This document shows positions 44,462-52,367 of a stretch of DNA of 64,000 bases, in pieces (position 1 is the first letter of the stretch; each line of letters starts with the position of its first letter). The DNA comes from Flavobacterium bizetiae (GTDB lineage: Bacteria; Bacteroidota; Bacteroidia; Flavobacteriales; Flavobacteriaceae), in NCBI RefSeq assembly GCF_902804475.1, contig NZ_CADCSU010000054.1, forward strand, positions 1 through 64,000, written 5' to 3'. The notes beneath the pieces are model-generated. The model had not been told where the DNA came from. It worked only from the letters and a program-made list of their open reading frames with translations, and searched no databases. Made by a program: the position numbers and the translations under genes.

Positions 44462-46372
44462 TTATTTATAACTTCTAACTGCCAATTCAACCGATTCGAA
44501 TACGAGAGGCTCTTTGTGTAATTCCGGTCGATTTGCTTTTCCTTTCCATTCCCAGGCCGAAACATAACAGAAATCTTCGTCGTTTCGAACTGCTTCGCCA
44601 TCTGGCGTTTGGTATTCTTCACGAAAGTGTGCTCCGCAGGATTCTTCTCTTTGTAAGGCGTCATAACACATTAATTCGGCCAATTCGATATAATCAGAGA
44701 TGCGTCCGGCTTTTTCGAGTTCGCTGTTCAAAGTATCGTCTCCGGTAATTAATAAGTCTTTTTCGAAAGACGCTTTTAAGGCTTTAATTTCTTCGATGGC
44801 TTCTTCGAGTTTTTCTTTACTTCTCGAAAGACCGCATTTTTCGTATAATAATCGGCCTATTTTTTTATGAAAATAATCTGTAGAAAGCGTTCCTTTACTA
44901 TTCAGAAATTGATCTAATTGCGCTCTGACTGATTTTTCGGCTTCATCAAAAGCGGGATGATTTGTATCTAATTTTGGAGCGTTTAATTCTCCTGCCAAAT
45001 AATTTGGGATAGTATACGGCGCAATAAAATAACCGTCGACACACGCCTGTAGTAAGGAATTAGCGCCTAATCGGTTTGCGCCATGATCGGCAAAATTAGC
45101 TTCGCCCAAAGCAAATAAACCCGGAATTGTAGTCATTAATTCATAATCGACCCAAAGACCGCCCATCGTAAAATGCGCCGAGGGTGAAATAAGCATGGGT
45201 TCCTTGTAAGCATTAATTCCGGTAATCTTCTCGTACATCGCAAAAAGATTACTGTATTTGGCTTCGATGGTATCTTTTCCCTGCGCTTTTATGGCAGCAG
45301 AAAAATCCAGATAGATCGCATTTTTCATTGGTCCAACGCCATGCCCGGCATCAATTTGTTCTTTTGCGGCTCTTGATGAAATATCTCTTGGAGCCAGATT
45401 TCCAAAAGAAGGATATTTACGTTCCAGATAATAATCTCGTTCGTCTTCTGGAATTGTATTGGGATTTCGATCGTCCTGGGCTTTTTTAGGTACCCAGATT
45501 CGGCCGTCGTTTCGAAGCGATTCCGACATCAACGTAAGTTTAGATTGATTGGCTCCGTGTTGCGGAAGGGAAGTAGGGTGAAACTGAATCCAGCTCACGC
45601 CCGCCATATAAGCGCCTTTTTTATGCGCTCTCCAAATAGCAGAACTGTTACATCCCATTGCCAATGTCGAAAGATAATAGACTTTGCCATAACCTCCGGA
45701 AGCCAAAACTACGGCATCTGCAACGTGACGTTCCAGTTCTCCGGTTTCCAGATTTCTGGCGATAATACCTTTTGCTTTTCCGTCAATGACTACCAATTCG
45801 AGCATTTCGTGACGGTTATGCAACGCGACTTTTCCTAAAGAAACCTGACGTAATAAACCCTGATAAGCTCCTAATAAAAGTTGCTGTCCGGTTTGTCCGC
45901 GAGCGTAGAAAGTTCTCGAAACCTGAACACCTCCAAAAGATCTGTTATTAAGATATCCTGCATATTCCCTTGCAAAAGGAACGCCTTGCGCCACAGCATG
46001 ATCGATTAAAGCTGCTGAACATTCAGCAAGACGGTAAACATTGGCTTCACGAGATCTGAAATCGCCACCTTTTATGGTATCGTAAAACATTCTATAAGTG
46101 CTGTCGCCATCATTTTTGTAGTTTTTGGCCGCATTTACACCACCTTGTGCAGCAACAGAATGTGCTCTTCGGGCAGAATCCTGAAAACAAAATGACTGAA
46201 TATTATAACCTTGTTCTGCTAATGATGCCGCGCAGGAAGCACCTGCAAGACCAGTTCCTACCACTATAATGTTGAGTTTTTTTCTGTTGGCCGGATTTAC
46301 AAGTTTAGCTTTGGTTTTATAAGTATTCCATTTTTCTGCTAAAGGACCTTCAGGTATTTTTGAGTCTATCAT
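44462..46372 (-). CDS. sdhA: Succinate dehydrogenase/fumarate reductase flavoprotein subunit
   Basis: 636 aa from ATG 46372; a longer frame upstream gives unrelated hydrophobic residues and is not used. [21 protein letters not shown] (about 35-55) is the FAD Rossmann motif. His71 in [11 protein letters not shown] is the site of covalent flavin. [19 protein letters not shown] ([10 protein letters not shown]) and [16 protein letters not shown] are further catalytic blocks. It oxidises succinate or reduces fumarate at the inner face of the membrane. Only SdhB accompanies it. Upstream on the same strand is a secreted sugar dehydrogenase gene, not sdhC, so the anchor must be elsewhere or absent. 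Confidence 0.94.
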   Translation of the reverse strand: MIDSKIPEGPLAEKWNTYKTKAKLVNPANRKKLNIIVVGTGLAGASCAASLAEQGYNIQSFCFQDSARRAHSVAAQGGVNAAKNYKNDGDSTYRMFYDTIKGGDFRSREANVYRLAECSAALIDHAVAQGVPFAREYAGYLNNRSFGGVQVSRTFYARGQTGQQLLLGAYQGLLRQVSLGKVALHNRHEMLELVVIDGKAKGIIARNLETGELERHVADAVVLASGGYGKVYYLSTLAMGCNSSAIWRAHKKGAYMAGVSWIQFHPTSLPQHGANQSKLTLMSESLRNDGRIWVPKKAQDDRNPNTIPEDERDYYLERKYPSFGNLAPRDISSRAAKEQIDAGHGVGPMKNAIYLDFSAAIKAQGKDTIEAKYSNLFAMYEKITGINAYKEPMLISPSAHFTMGGLWVDYELMTTIPGLFALGEANFADHGANRLGANSLLQACVDGYFIAPYTIPNYLAGELNAPKLDTNHPAFDEAEKSVRAQLDQFLNSKGTLSTDYFHKKIGRLLYEKCGLSRSKEKLEEAIEEIKALKASFEKDLLITGDDTLNSELEKAGRISDYIELAELMCYDALQREESCGAHFREEYQTPDGEAVRNDEDFCYVSAWEWKGKANRPELHKEPLVFESVELAVRSYK

Positions 46373-46530
46373 TTTTATTGTATTTAAAATGAAACTTATC
46401 TTTAAGAAGCTGTAATTTACTACAAAATATCGAGTTTTGAAATAGAAAAATGGGTAAAAAAAATAGCACACAGATCTAATTTTTAAATCAGAATCTATGT
46501 GCTAAAGAGGATGATCCCAAAAGGGAAATA

Positions 46531-49452
46531 TTATTGTTTACTAACAGGAATAGATTTAGTAGTACCGTTTATTTTTACAAAATAAATTCCTGACGGATGT
46601 TCTGAAATAGAAATTACATTTCCTTTTCCTTGTTTTATTTTAGTTCCTAAAGGCGAATAAACACTCCATTCCAGTTCTTTCGATAAATGAAATATACCAG
46701 TTGAAGGGTTTGGATACACAGTAATTTTATTCGATTGTTCGTTTGGAATTTCAACCCCAAGATTGCAATTACGAACAGTAAAAGGGGAGTTGTTTTTAGT
46801 ATTGCTTCCCACTGAATTACTAACGGTTAAAGAAACGTTTTTAACTCCTTCTGTTCCGTAAATTACAGTATGCGGACCAACTCCTGTTGCGGTGGCAGGT
46901 TGTGCACCTTCACCAAAATTCCAAAGATAATTATCAACCGTTCCTATAGAAACAGATTCGAAAATAACAGGCGCATTGAGACATCCCGTTTGCGGACTTA
47001 CTTCGTAATCTGCGATTGGAGCAGTTGTTCCTCCGGTCAGTACAAATTCCATTTTATTGATGTTGATATCGCCTTCTTCAAAAAACAAAGTAATAGTACG
47101 CGTACCTTGCGTTAACGGAATATTCGAAATGCTTGCAGTTTGCCAGTTTTGAAAACCTCCGGTATTGGGTAAATTAATAGTTCCGGTAACGTTTACGCCA
47201 TCCACTTCGATACGAATTTTTCGGTTGGCATAAGGAGAGGAAACTCTAAAATTGATCGTATAATTTGCTGTAGTATTTACTTTTGCGGTGTATTTAAGCC
47301 ATTCGTTTTTGGCTACATAGGATATATTAAAACCACCTTCGTTACAAACTTCTGTTCCTACGCCGTCACCAGGCCTGTACGCAGTATCACCGCCACCATC
47401 GCTGTCAAAATAAGCGCCGGTTCCTATATCATAATTTTCGGCTTCGATAACTCCCGGAATTTGAGCAATAACTCCTAAATAGGGTGCATTTACTAATGTC
47501 GTTGCCGTATAAACAGCGGTGTAAGTAGCAGTTCCTGTTGCAGGAGCTTTAAAGGTTTGGTTGGCTGCTCCGCCATGATTCCAATGGTCGAAATCGTATC
47601 TTATGTTGCCTACATACTGCGGAGTTGGAGCATTTAAGGTTTGCACGCTGGCATTGGCAACCACTTTTCTGGTCGCTGGTGCTGTAACTGGTTTTTGGTT
47701 GAATTCTAAACCTAATAAAGCCGGAGTACTTGTGACCGTTACATCAACTAAATTGGGTTTAATATCTACAAAAGCAGATCCTGTAAGACCATTACTGTCG
47801 GTTACTTTTACGGTAAAACGGTACCAAATGTTTGGTGTTTTTTCGCCTTGGTTACCCGCTGTAAAAGTACCTGATTTCACGCCCTGCGGACTTGCACCCG
47901 GATGTGAATGTCCGGCTCCTGGAATATCTTCATGAAAAAGATCAATACTCCACGAATAAGCACTTGCAGGAAGATTTCCGTCTTCGACATCGGTGGCATT
48001 AGCTTCAAAAGCCACTATATCGTCAGCGTTCCATTTTAAAGTTGGTAACGGAGAAACGATCGTAACGGTTGGTGTATTGTTAAAAGGTGTAACGGTTAGC
48101 GTTGCAGGATTACTTGTGGCGCTTCCTGCCGTATTGGTCACAATAACTCTGTAGTTTCCGGCATTTGCTGGTAAAACATTGGCAATTGTATAACTTGCTG
48201 TAGTGGCTCCTGGAATATTAACATTATTAAATTGCCACTGATAACCAAGTCCTACGCCACTTGCCGAAACTGTAAAAGTAACAGGCGTAGTTTGCATAAT
48301 GGTTTGAGATAAGGGATGATTTACGATCGTAGGCGCTGCTGTTGCAATATAATCGAGTTTGATCAAAGCTCCGTTATTTTCGTAAGAACAGTAATAGATA
48401 TAGCCATCATTGCCTAAGGTCATTCCTAATGCCTGTTTTTGCGGTGCGAAATAAAATTCAGTTGAAACGGGATCAGCAATGTTTGGATCGAAAGAACGAA
48501 TTTCATTTCGAACGTAATCCTTTATAATAAATTTTCCTTCAAGATTAGGATAACGCGGCGTATCCGGATTGTATAAAAGACCATTGGTCAGCGCGTTTCC
48601 TATGCTTCCGGTTGCGTAGGTAAATATTGGGTTGGTAAATAAATTAATCTCAGTTTGCTTCCCGTCGCCACCTTGCGGATGTCCCCAGGCGTAGTTGCGA
48701 ATAGTTGGATTACTGATTTCGTTGATTTCTTCCCATGAAGTCCCCACATCCAAAACATATAATTTATTGACTTTTTTATTGGCTACAAGTCTAAAAGGAT
48801 TTCTAAAACCATAAACCCAGATACTTTGTCTTTGTACAGAACCGCTTCCGTAAAACGGATTTCCGGGTGCAGGTTGTCCGTCTTCGGTAACTCTTAGGAT
48901 TTTTCCTTTATAAGTATCCAGATTTTGAGCATTCGTATCCACCTGACTATCTCCAACGGTTATGTACAAAAATCCGTTAAAGAATTTTAGATCGCCACCA
49001 TTATGAAAACCCTGACCAATAGGTTCTAACAATAAGATTTCCTGTCTGCCTAAAACCTGATTGGTATTGTTTACTTGTATTCTTTCTATTCTGTGTCTAA
49101 TTACTGCGCCATCAAGAATGGCATAAAACACATAAATATAACCGTTTGTTGCAAAGTCAGGATGTAGTGTTAAGCCCAATAATCCTTGCTCTTTATCTGT
49201 AATGGTGTTTACTGTAAAAACAGTAGAAATGGCGTTATTCTGAAATACTTTTACAAGACCCGCTCTCTCGGCAATAAATATTCGTCCGTCAGGAGCTTGT
49301 TCTAAAGCTAAACCTTCTTTTATTACAGCCGTAGGAGCAAGGTTTTGCGTAATATATTGACAGTTTCCCTGCCATGACAGCAAGAGAAAAAAAGCATAGA
49401 GTATATGCAGAAATGACTTCTTTTTAAATTTTTTGAGTAGATTTTTTTTCAT
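46531..49452 (-). CDS. Secreted PQQ-type sugar dehydrogenase with Ig, PKD, CBM6 and T9SS sorting domains
   Basis: 973 aa from ATG 49452 (signal peptide ending near GNCQ). Domains in order: a GSDH-type six-bladed propeller of about 330 residues (LEQAPDGRIFIAERAG, FHNGGDLKFF, YVLDVGTSWEEINE), an Ig-like domain, cadherin/PKD-like repeats, a CBM6 (VIEAENYDIGTGAYFDS, INKMEFVLTGG), a PKD domain and a C-terminal type A T9SS sorting domain (ITVYPNPSTGIFHLS, GIYFVKING). It should oxidise sugars or act as a lectin-like enzyme at the cell surface. PQQ use is inferred from the fold; no PQQ biosynthesis genes are seen here. Confidence 0.85.
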   Translation of the reverse strand: MKKNLLKKFKKKSFLHILYAFFLLLSWQGNCQYITQNLAPTAVIKEGLALEQAPDGRIFIAERAGLVKVFQNNAISTVFTVNTITDKEQGLLGLTLHPDFATNGYIYVFYAILDGAVIRHRIERIQVNNTNQVLGRQEILLLEPIGQGFHNGGDLKFFNGFLYITVGDSQVDTNAQNLDTYKGKILRVTEDGQPAPGNPFYGSGSVQRQSIWVYGFRNPFRLVANKKVNKLYVLDVGTSWEEINEISNPTIRNYAWGHPQGGDGKQTEINLFTNPIFTYATGSIGNALTNGLLYNPDTPRYPNLEGKFIIKDYVRNEIRSFDPNIADPVSTEFYFAPQKQALGMTLGNDGYIYYCSYENNGALIKLDYIATAAPTIVNHPLSQTIMQTTPVTFTVSASGVGLGYQWQFNNVNIPGATTASYTIANVLPANAGNYRVIVTNTAGSATSNPATLTVTPFNNTPTVTIVSPLPTLKWNADDIVAFEANATDVEDGNLPASAYSWSIDLFHEDIPGAGHSHPGASPQGVKSGTFTAGNQGEKTPNIWYRFTVKVTDSNGLTGSAFVDIKPNLVDVTVTSTPALLGLEFNQKPVTAPATRKVVANASVQTLNAPTPQYVGNIRYDFDHWNHGGAANQTFKAPATGTATYTAVYTATTLVNAPYLGVIAQIPGVIEAENYDIGTGAYFDSDGGGDTAYRPGDGVGTEVCNEGGFNISYVAKNEWLKYTAKVNTTANYTINFRVSSPYANRKIRIEVDGVNVTGTINLPNTGGFQNWQTASISNIPLTQGTRTITLFFEEGDININKMEFVLTGGTTAPIADYEVSPQTGCLNAPVIFESVSIGTVDNYLWNFGEGAQPATATGVGPHTVIYGTEGVKNVSLTVSNSVGSNTKNNSPFTVRNCNLGVEIPNEQSNKITVYPNPSTGIFHLSKELEWSVYSPLGTKIKQGKGNVISISEHPSGIYFVKINGTTKSIPVSKQ

Positions 49453-49607
49453 AATTATTAAGAATGAATTTATAATTTGGGTAACCAAATTTAATCTTTT
49501 TCTTTATAATTATTTTAGTTTTTGATATTATCTTTATTGTGTAAAATATTGATTATTAATTGTTTTGGCGATTTTGTGTAAGGATTTGATGTATTCTTTA
49601 GTCAAAA

Positions 49608-50711
49608 TTATTGCTTGATAAATTTTTCTACATTCGGAATTTTCTGTAATGATTTTGTGTTTTCTTCGAGAATTTTAGCCGCAGCTTCATTTATTTTTTT
49701 TGATGGAATTGCTTTCCATTTCTCTAAATCTTTTTCATAATCGTTATGGAATAATACTCTCGATAAATCTCTGATGACACAAAAAGCGGCGATCGAATGA
49801 CCATTTTCGCTATCGTAATTACCATTATTAATAAAAAACTGAATTCTTTTATAAAGTCCATCGGGAGAGTAAAGGGATAATTCGGTCAATTTTCCGCGGT
49901 ATTCTAAATCGGCAGAACCGACTCCTTTTAAATTGGGAAACAATTTATAATCAGCAAAATGCCTTCCTTCATGACCAATATAACTTACTCTAAAGGTTTC
50001 CGACTTTAAATCGTATGATTTTTTTACGCAAAACAAAGCTTCTTTGGTGGCCCAGCCAGCAGGATAATAACGTCCCAAAGTGGCATATTCGCTCCAGCCC
50101 AGCGTTATAAAATCATCCATAAAATAAACTTTTACAGGCGTTTCTTTTCCGTCATAATTGAGGTTATAGATGGTGTCTTTTTCTGTTTTCCAAACCAATA
50201 AATCATAAAGACCTCCGGTTTTTCCAAATCCTGTTGTATGGTAGCCTAAACTGGCGATGTATTTTTTTTGATAGACATTGATGCTGTCTTCGTTAATCTT
50301 TAGTTTTTCTGCCGATGGAAAGTTTTTTCTAAGAAAATCAGATACATTTTTCATGATCAGCGTGTCGTTTTTCTTTTCTTTATTTAAAAATGAAAATCGC
50401 CAGTAATCTCTGTAGATTTTTAATAATTGATCTATTTTAGATTTTCGGGTTTCCAGGAAATCACTTTGATCGTTTTTGAACTTAAAACGGTTTTCAAAAT
50501 TGGTTTTGAATTGTAAATCCTTTGCTGCTATTTTTTTTGATGGATCTATTTCTAATAATGGTAGAGCCAATACAGGATTTCCGTCTAATGCGAGAGAATA
50601 AATCTTGGTATAATCGAGTTTTATGCTGTCATTTTGAATCGATTGAGCATGTATTTCCGATAATGAAATGAAAGTAAAAAGAAGTAAAGTAACTGATTTT
50701 AAGGTTCTCAT
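49608..50711 (-). CDS. Putative secreted zinc metallopeptidase-like protein (HExxH)
   Basis: 367 aa with a signal peptide (to about EIHAQ, residue 23). No family recognised. A helical N-terminal half (about 60-155) precedes a core in which YIGHEGRHFADY (244-255) gives a zinc-binding HExxH, His247, Glu248 and His251. ADLEYRGKLTEL (268-279) offers Glu270 or Glu277 as a third ligand, as in gluzincins. GYHTTGFG and DDFITLGWSEYATLGRYYPA may form the substrate strand. Peptidase activity is therefore inferred, not shown. The gene stands alone, with a terminator of the CCCGACAG type upstream belonging to its neighbour. Confidence 0.6.
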   Translation of the reverse strand: MRTLKSVTLLLFTFISLSEIHAQSIQNDSIKLDYTKIYSLALDGNPVLALPLLEIDPSKKIAAKDLQFKTNFENRFKFKNDQSDFLETRKSKIDQLLKIYRDYWRFSFLNKEKKNDTLIMKNVSDFLRKNFPSAEKLKINEDSINVYQKKYIASLGYHTTGFGKTGGLYDLLVWKTEKDTIYNLNYDGKETPVKVYFMDDFITLGWSEYATLGRYYPAGWATKEALFCVKKSYDLKSETFRVSYIGHEGRHFADYKLFPNLKGVGSADLEYRGKLTELSLYSPDGLYKRIQFFINNGNYDSENGHSIAAFCVIRDLSRVLFHNDYEKDLEKWKAIPSKKINEAAAKILEENTKSLQKIPNVEKFIKQ

Positions 50712-50798
50712 AATAAAGGATATAAGGTTGAGTTTATAATGACTTTTTTACTATAGAGACTTATTTTGTGATTTTGTTACAGTTTTTATTAAAAAATT

Positions 50799-50831
50799 AA
50801 ACCCGACAGTTTTTTAATACCTGTCGGGTTT
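50799..50831. terminator. Hairpin terminator downstream of hxlR-type gene
   Basis: AAACCCGACAG and CTGTCGGGTTT form an 11-bp stem with a loop of 11 nt. On the minus strand the stem is followed by an AT-rich stretch. It is the same terminator family as at 41997 and 51990. Confidence 0.7.
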
Positions 50832-50848
50832 AGATTTTATGGAATTAT

Positions 50849-51226
50849 TTAATGACCAATAATTTCTTTGCGGTGTAAAGTTCCCCATTCGTTTAATGCA
50901 CCAATAACATTATACAAAGTGTGGCTGTGTTCTGTTCGTGCGTATTCGACCGTTGGCGGAAACGTATCATAAACGGTTCTTGTAACGAGTTTGTTTATTT
51001 CGAGATCTTTAAGTTCTTTCGAAAGCATTTTGTCTGTAATTCCGTTGATATCTTTCGAAATTTCTTTAAAGCGTTTTGGCCTGTTGGATAATGCTATTAA
51101 AATGGGCAGTTTCCATCTGCCGCTTAAAACTTCTAATGCATCTCTTACCGGTAATAATGCTGCGAGGCATTCTTCAGGCTGACCATTGCAACCCATTTCT
51201 TCAGTTATTTCGCTTTTTGTTTTCAT
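50849..51226 (-). CDS. HxlR-family winged-helix regulator
   Basis: 125 aa. CPVRDALEVLSGRWKLPILI-like sequence (residues about 23-46, with Cys20 just before it), RFKEISKDINGITDKMLSKEL and the wing YDTFPPTVEYARTEHSHTL define the HxlR/YodB family. Such repressors often sense quinones or electrophiles through a Cys near the N-terminus; Cys13 and Cys20 are candidates (inference). It is divergent from a flavin reductase of the azoreductase type, with a double dyad between them, which matches the YodB-AzoR arrangement in Bacillus. Confidence 0.9.
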   Translation of the reverse strand: MKTKSEITEEMGCNGQPEECLAALLPVRDALEVLSGRWKLPILIALSNRPKRFKEISKDINGITDKMLSKELKDLEINKLVTRTVYDTFPPTVEYARTEHSHTLYNVIGALNEWGTLHRKEIIGH

Positions 51227-51237
51227 ATGTATTGCGT

Positions 51238-51275
51238 TACTATCCTCAAGGATAGCGCTATCCTTGAGGATAGTA
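51238..51275. promoter_or_regulatory. Perfect 38-bp palindrome: likely HxlR operator
   Basis: CTATCCTCAAGGATAG (51240-51255) and its mirror CTATCCTTGAGGATAG (51258-51273) make a perfect 38-bp palindrome, and each half is itself a near-perfect dyad. It lies 12 bp before the hxlR-type start, downstream of that gene's promoter, and about 25 bp upstream of the azoR -7 box. Binding there would block both genes. Confidence 0.8.
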
Positions 51276-51290
51276 CTATAAAAGAGATAG

Positions 51291-51321
51291 CAAATGTATA
51301 TAAGTTTGTATCATAAAACAA
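51291..51321 (-). promoter_or_regulatory. hxlR-type gene promoter, overlapping the azoR -7 box
   Basis: The minus strand reads TTG, 20 bp, TACATTTG, an exact consensus match. On the plus strand TAAGTTTG (51301-51308) is a perfect -7 box for the azoreductase gene, 26 bp before its start. The two promoters occupy the same DNA face to face. Confidence 0.7.
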
Positions 51322-51334
51322 AATAGTTATAAAA

Positions 51335-51946
51335 ATGAGCAAAAAGATTCTGAATATAGTGACAAGCATCAAGGGAGATGCTTCTTTTAGTAATAAATTA
51401 TCTAATGCAGTTATTGAAAAACTGGCTAAAGAATATCCGGCAAGCGTAGTACAAACTTTTGATCTTTCTAAAACGCCTTTGCCTTATTTGAATGAAGTGC
51501 AGCTGAATGCATTTTATACTCCTGAAGAGGCACATACAAGTGCACAAGTAGAATCTATTAAACTTTCTGACGATGCAATAACATATTTACTGGAGGCTGA
51601 TATTATCGTTATTGGAGTTCCTATTTATAATTTTGGAATTCCGGCATTGCTAAAAGGATGGATCGATCAGGTAGCTAGAGCAGGAAAAACGTTCAGCTAT
51701 GATGAGAATGGACCAAAAGGCTTAATAAGCGGTAAAAAAGTATATTTATCGGTTGCTTCGGGAGCTGTGTTTTCTGATGGCCCTTACAAAAGTTATGATT
51801 TTGCAGAACCGTATTTGCGCGTAGTTTTGGGCTTTTTAGGGATAACCGATGTTACTACTTTTCGTGTAGAAGGAACTGCAATTCCTGATTTTGCTGATAG
51901 TGCTTTACCAAATGCTTTGGCGGTGGTCGAAGAATTTGCTTTCTAA
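51335..51946 (+). CDS. azoR: FMN-dependent NADH:quinone/azo reductase
   Basis: 203 aa flavodoxin-fold enzyme that reduces quinones and azo compounds by two electrons. SIKGDASFSNKLSNAVIEKL (N-terminal phosphate-binding loop and helix), PIYNFGIPALLKGWIDQVAR (flavin-site loop) and LSVASGAVF then PYLRVVLGFLGI are standard AzoR blocks. Cytoplasmic. It is divergent from the HxlR-type repressor gene and shares its operator, so expression is probably induced by quinones or other electrophiles. A CCCGACAG hairpin follows. Confidence 0.92.
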   Translation: MSKKILNIVTSIKGDASFSNKLSNAVIEKLAKEYPASVVQTFDLSKTPLPYLNEVQLNAFYTPEEAHTSAQVESIKLSDDAITYLLEADIIVIGVPIYNFGIPALLKGWIDQVARAGKTFSYDENGPKGLISGKKVYLSVASGAVFSDGPYKSYDFAEPYLRVVLGFLGITDVTTFRVEGTAIPDFADSALPNALAVVEEFAF

Positions 51947-51989
51947 ATTGAAAATAATAATACGAACGTTGGACATTTTCGTATGCAAT

Positions 51990-52031
51990 AAACCCGACAG
52001 TCTTTTTCATTAGAAACTGTCGGGTTTTATA
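51990..52031 (+). terminator. Terminator after azoR
   Basis: AAACCCGACAGT pairs with ACTGTCGGGTTT over 12 bp with a 14-nt loop, followed by TAT. It begins 44 bp after the azoR stop. Confidence 0.75.
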
Positions 52032-52067
52032 TGAAGTTTTTTCTTAATGAGACTTAGCAGCACTCAC

Positions 52068-52169
52068 TGTCATCCCGAGGAACGAGGGATCTCCGCTTGA
52101 AATTCCGCAAAGTAGGTTATCAATCTATGTCGAATGACTTGCGGAGATCCCTCGTTCCTCGGGATGACA
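52068..52169. repeat. Long inverted repeat, CATCCCGAGG variant
   Basis: Perfect 29-bp arms at 52068-52096 and 52141-52169 (TGTCATCCCGAGGAACGAGG then GATCTCCGC). The outer ends match the other long inverted repeats; the inner ends (CTCCGC) differ on both arms together. The structured hairpin at 52187 follows after about 18 bp, the same order as at 9457/9331 and 23578/23733. Confidence 0.88.
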
Positions 52170-52186
52170 AACTAGCCGAAAATATT

Positions 52187-52290
52187 ATTATGAAAATGAC
52201 GCCCCTAGCCCCGATAGCAGTGGAAATCCTTTTGTGGCGGTGTTCGCCACAAAAGATTGTAACGTATAGCGGGATTAGCTCCTGAAAAAA
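52187..52290 (+). repeat. Structured hairpin element, copy 3
   Basis: ATTATTATGAAAATGACGC, then CCCTAGCCCCGATAG, a perfect apical stem CTTTTGTGGCG/CGCCACAAAAG (52229-52239 with 52245-52255) and GGGATTAGCTCCTGAAAAAA. It shares the apical stem with copy 2 and the upstream spacer GGATGACAAACTA with copy 1. It lies between azoR and the thiolase gene. The rest of this 420-bp gap shows no gene. Confidence 0.78.
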
Positions 52291-52367
52291 AGATTTGGTT
52301 TTATCATTAGCAATCAGGATGACAAAAGAGCTTGCATCACAAAAAAAACGAATATTGGAGTAAATTA

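Noticed and set aside
46373..46471. Hydrophobic N-terminal extension of SdhA, considered as a fused membrane anchor
   Set aside because: It is only 33 residues translated from AT-rich leader DNA, with no heme ligands; the normal SdhA start at 46372 fits the family length.
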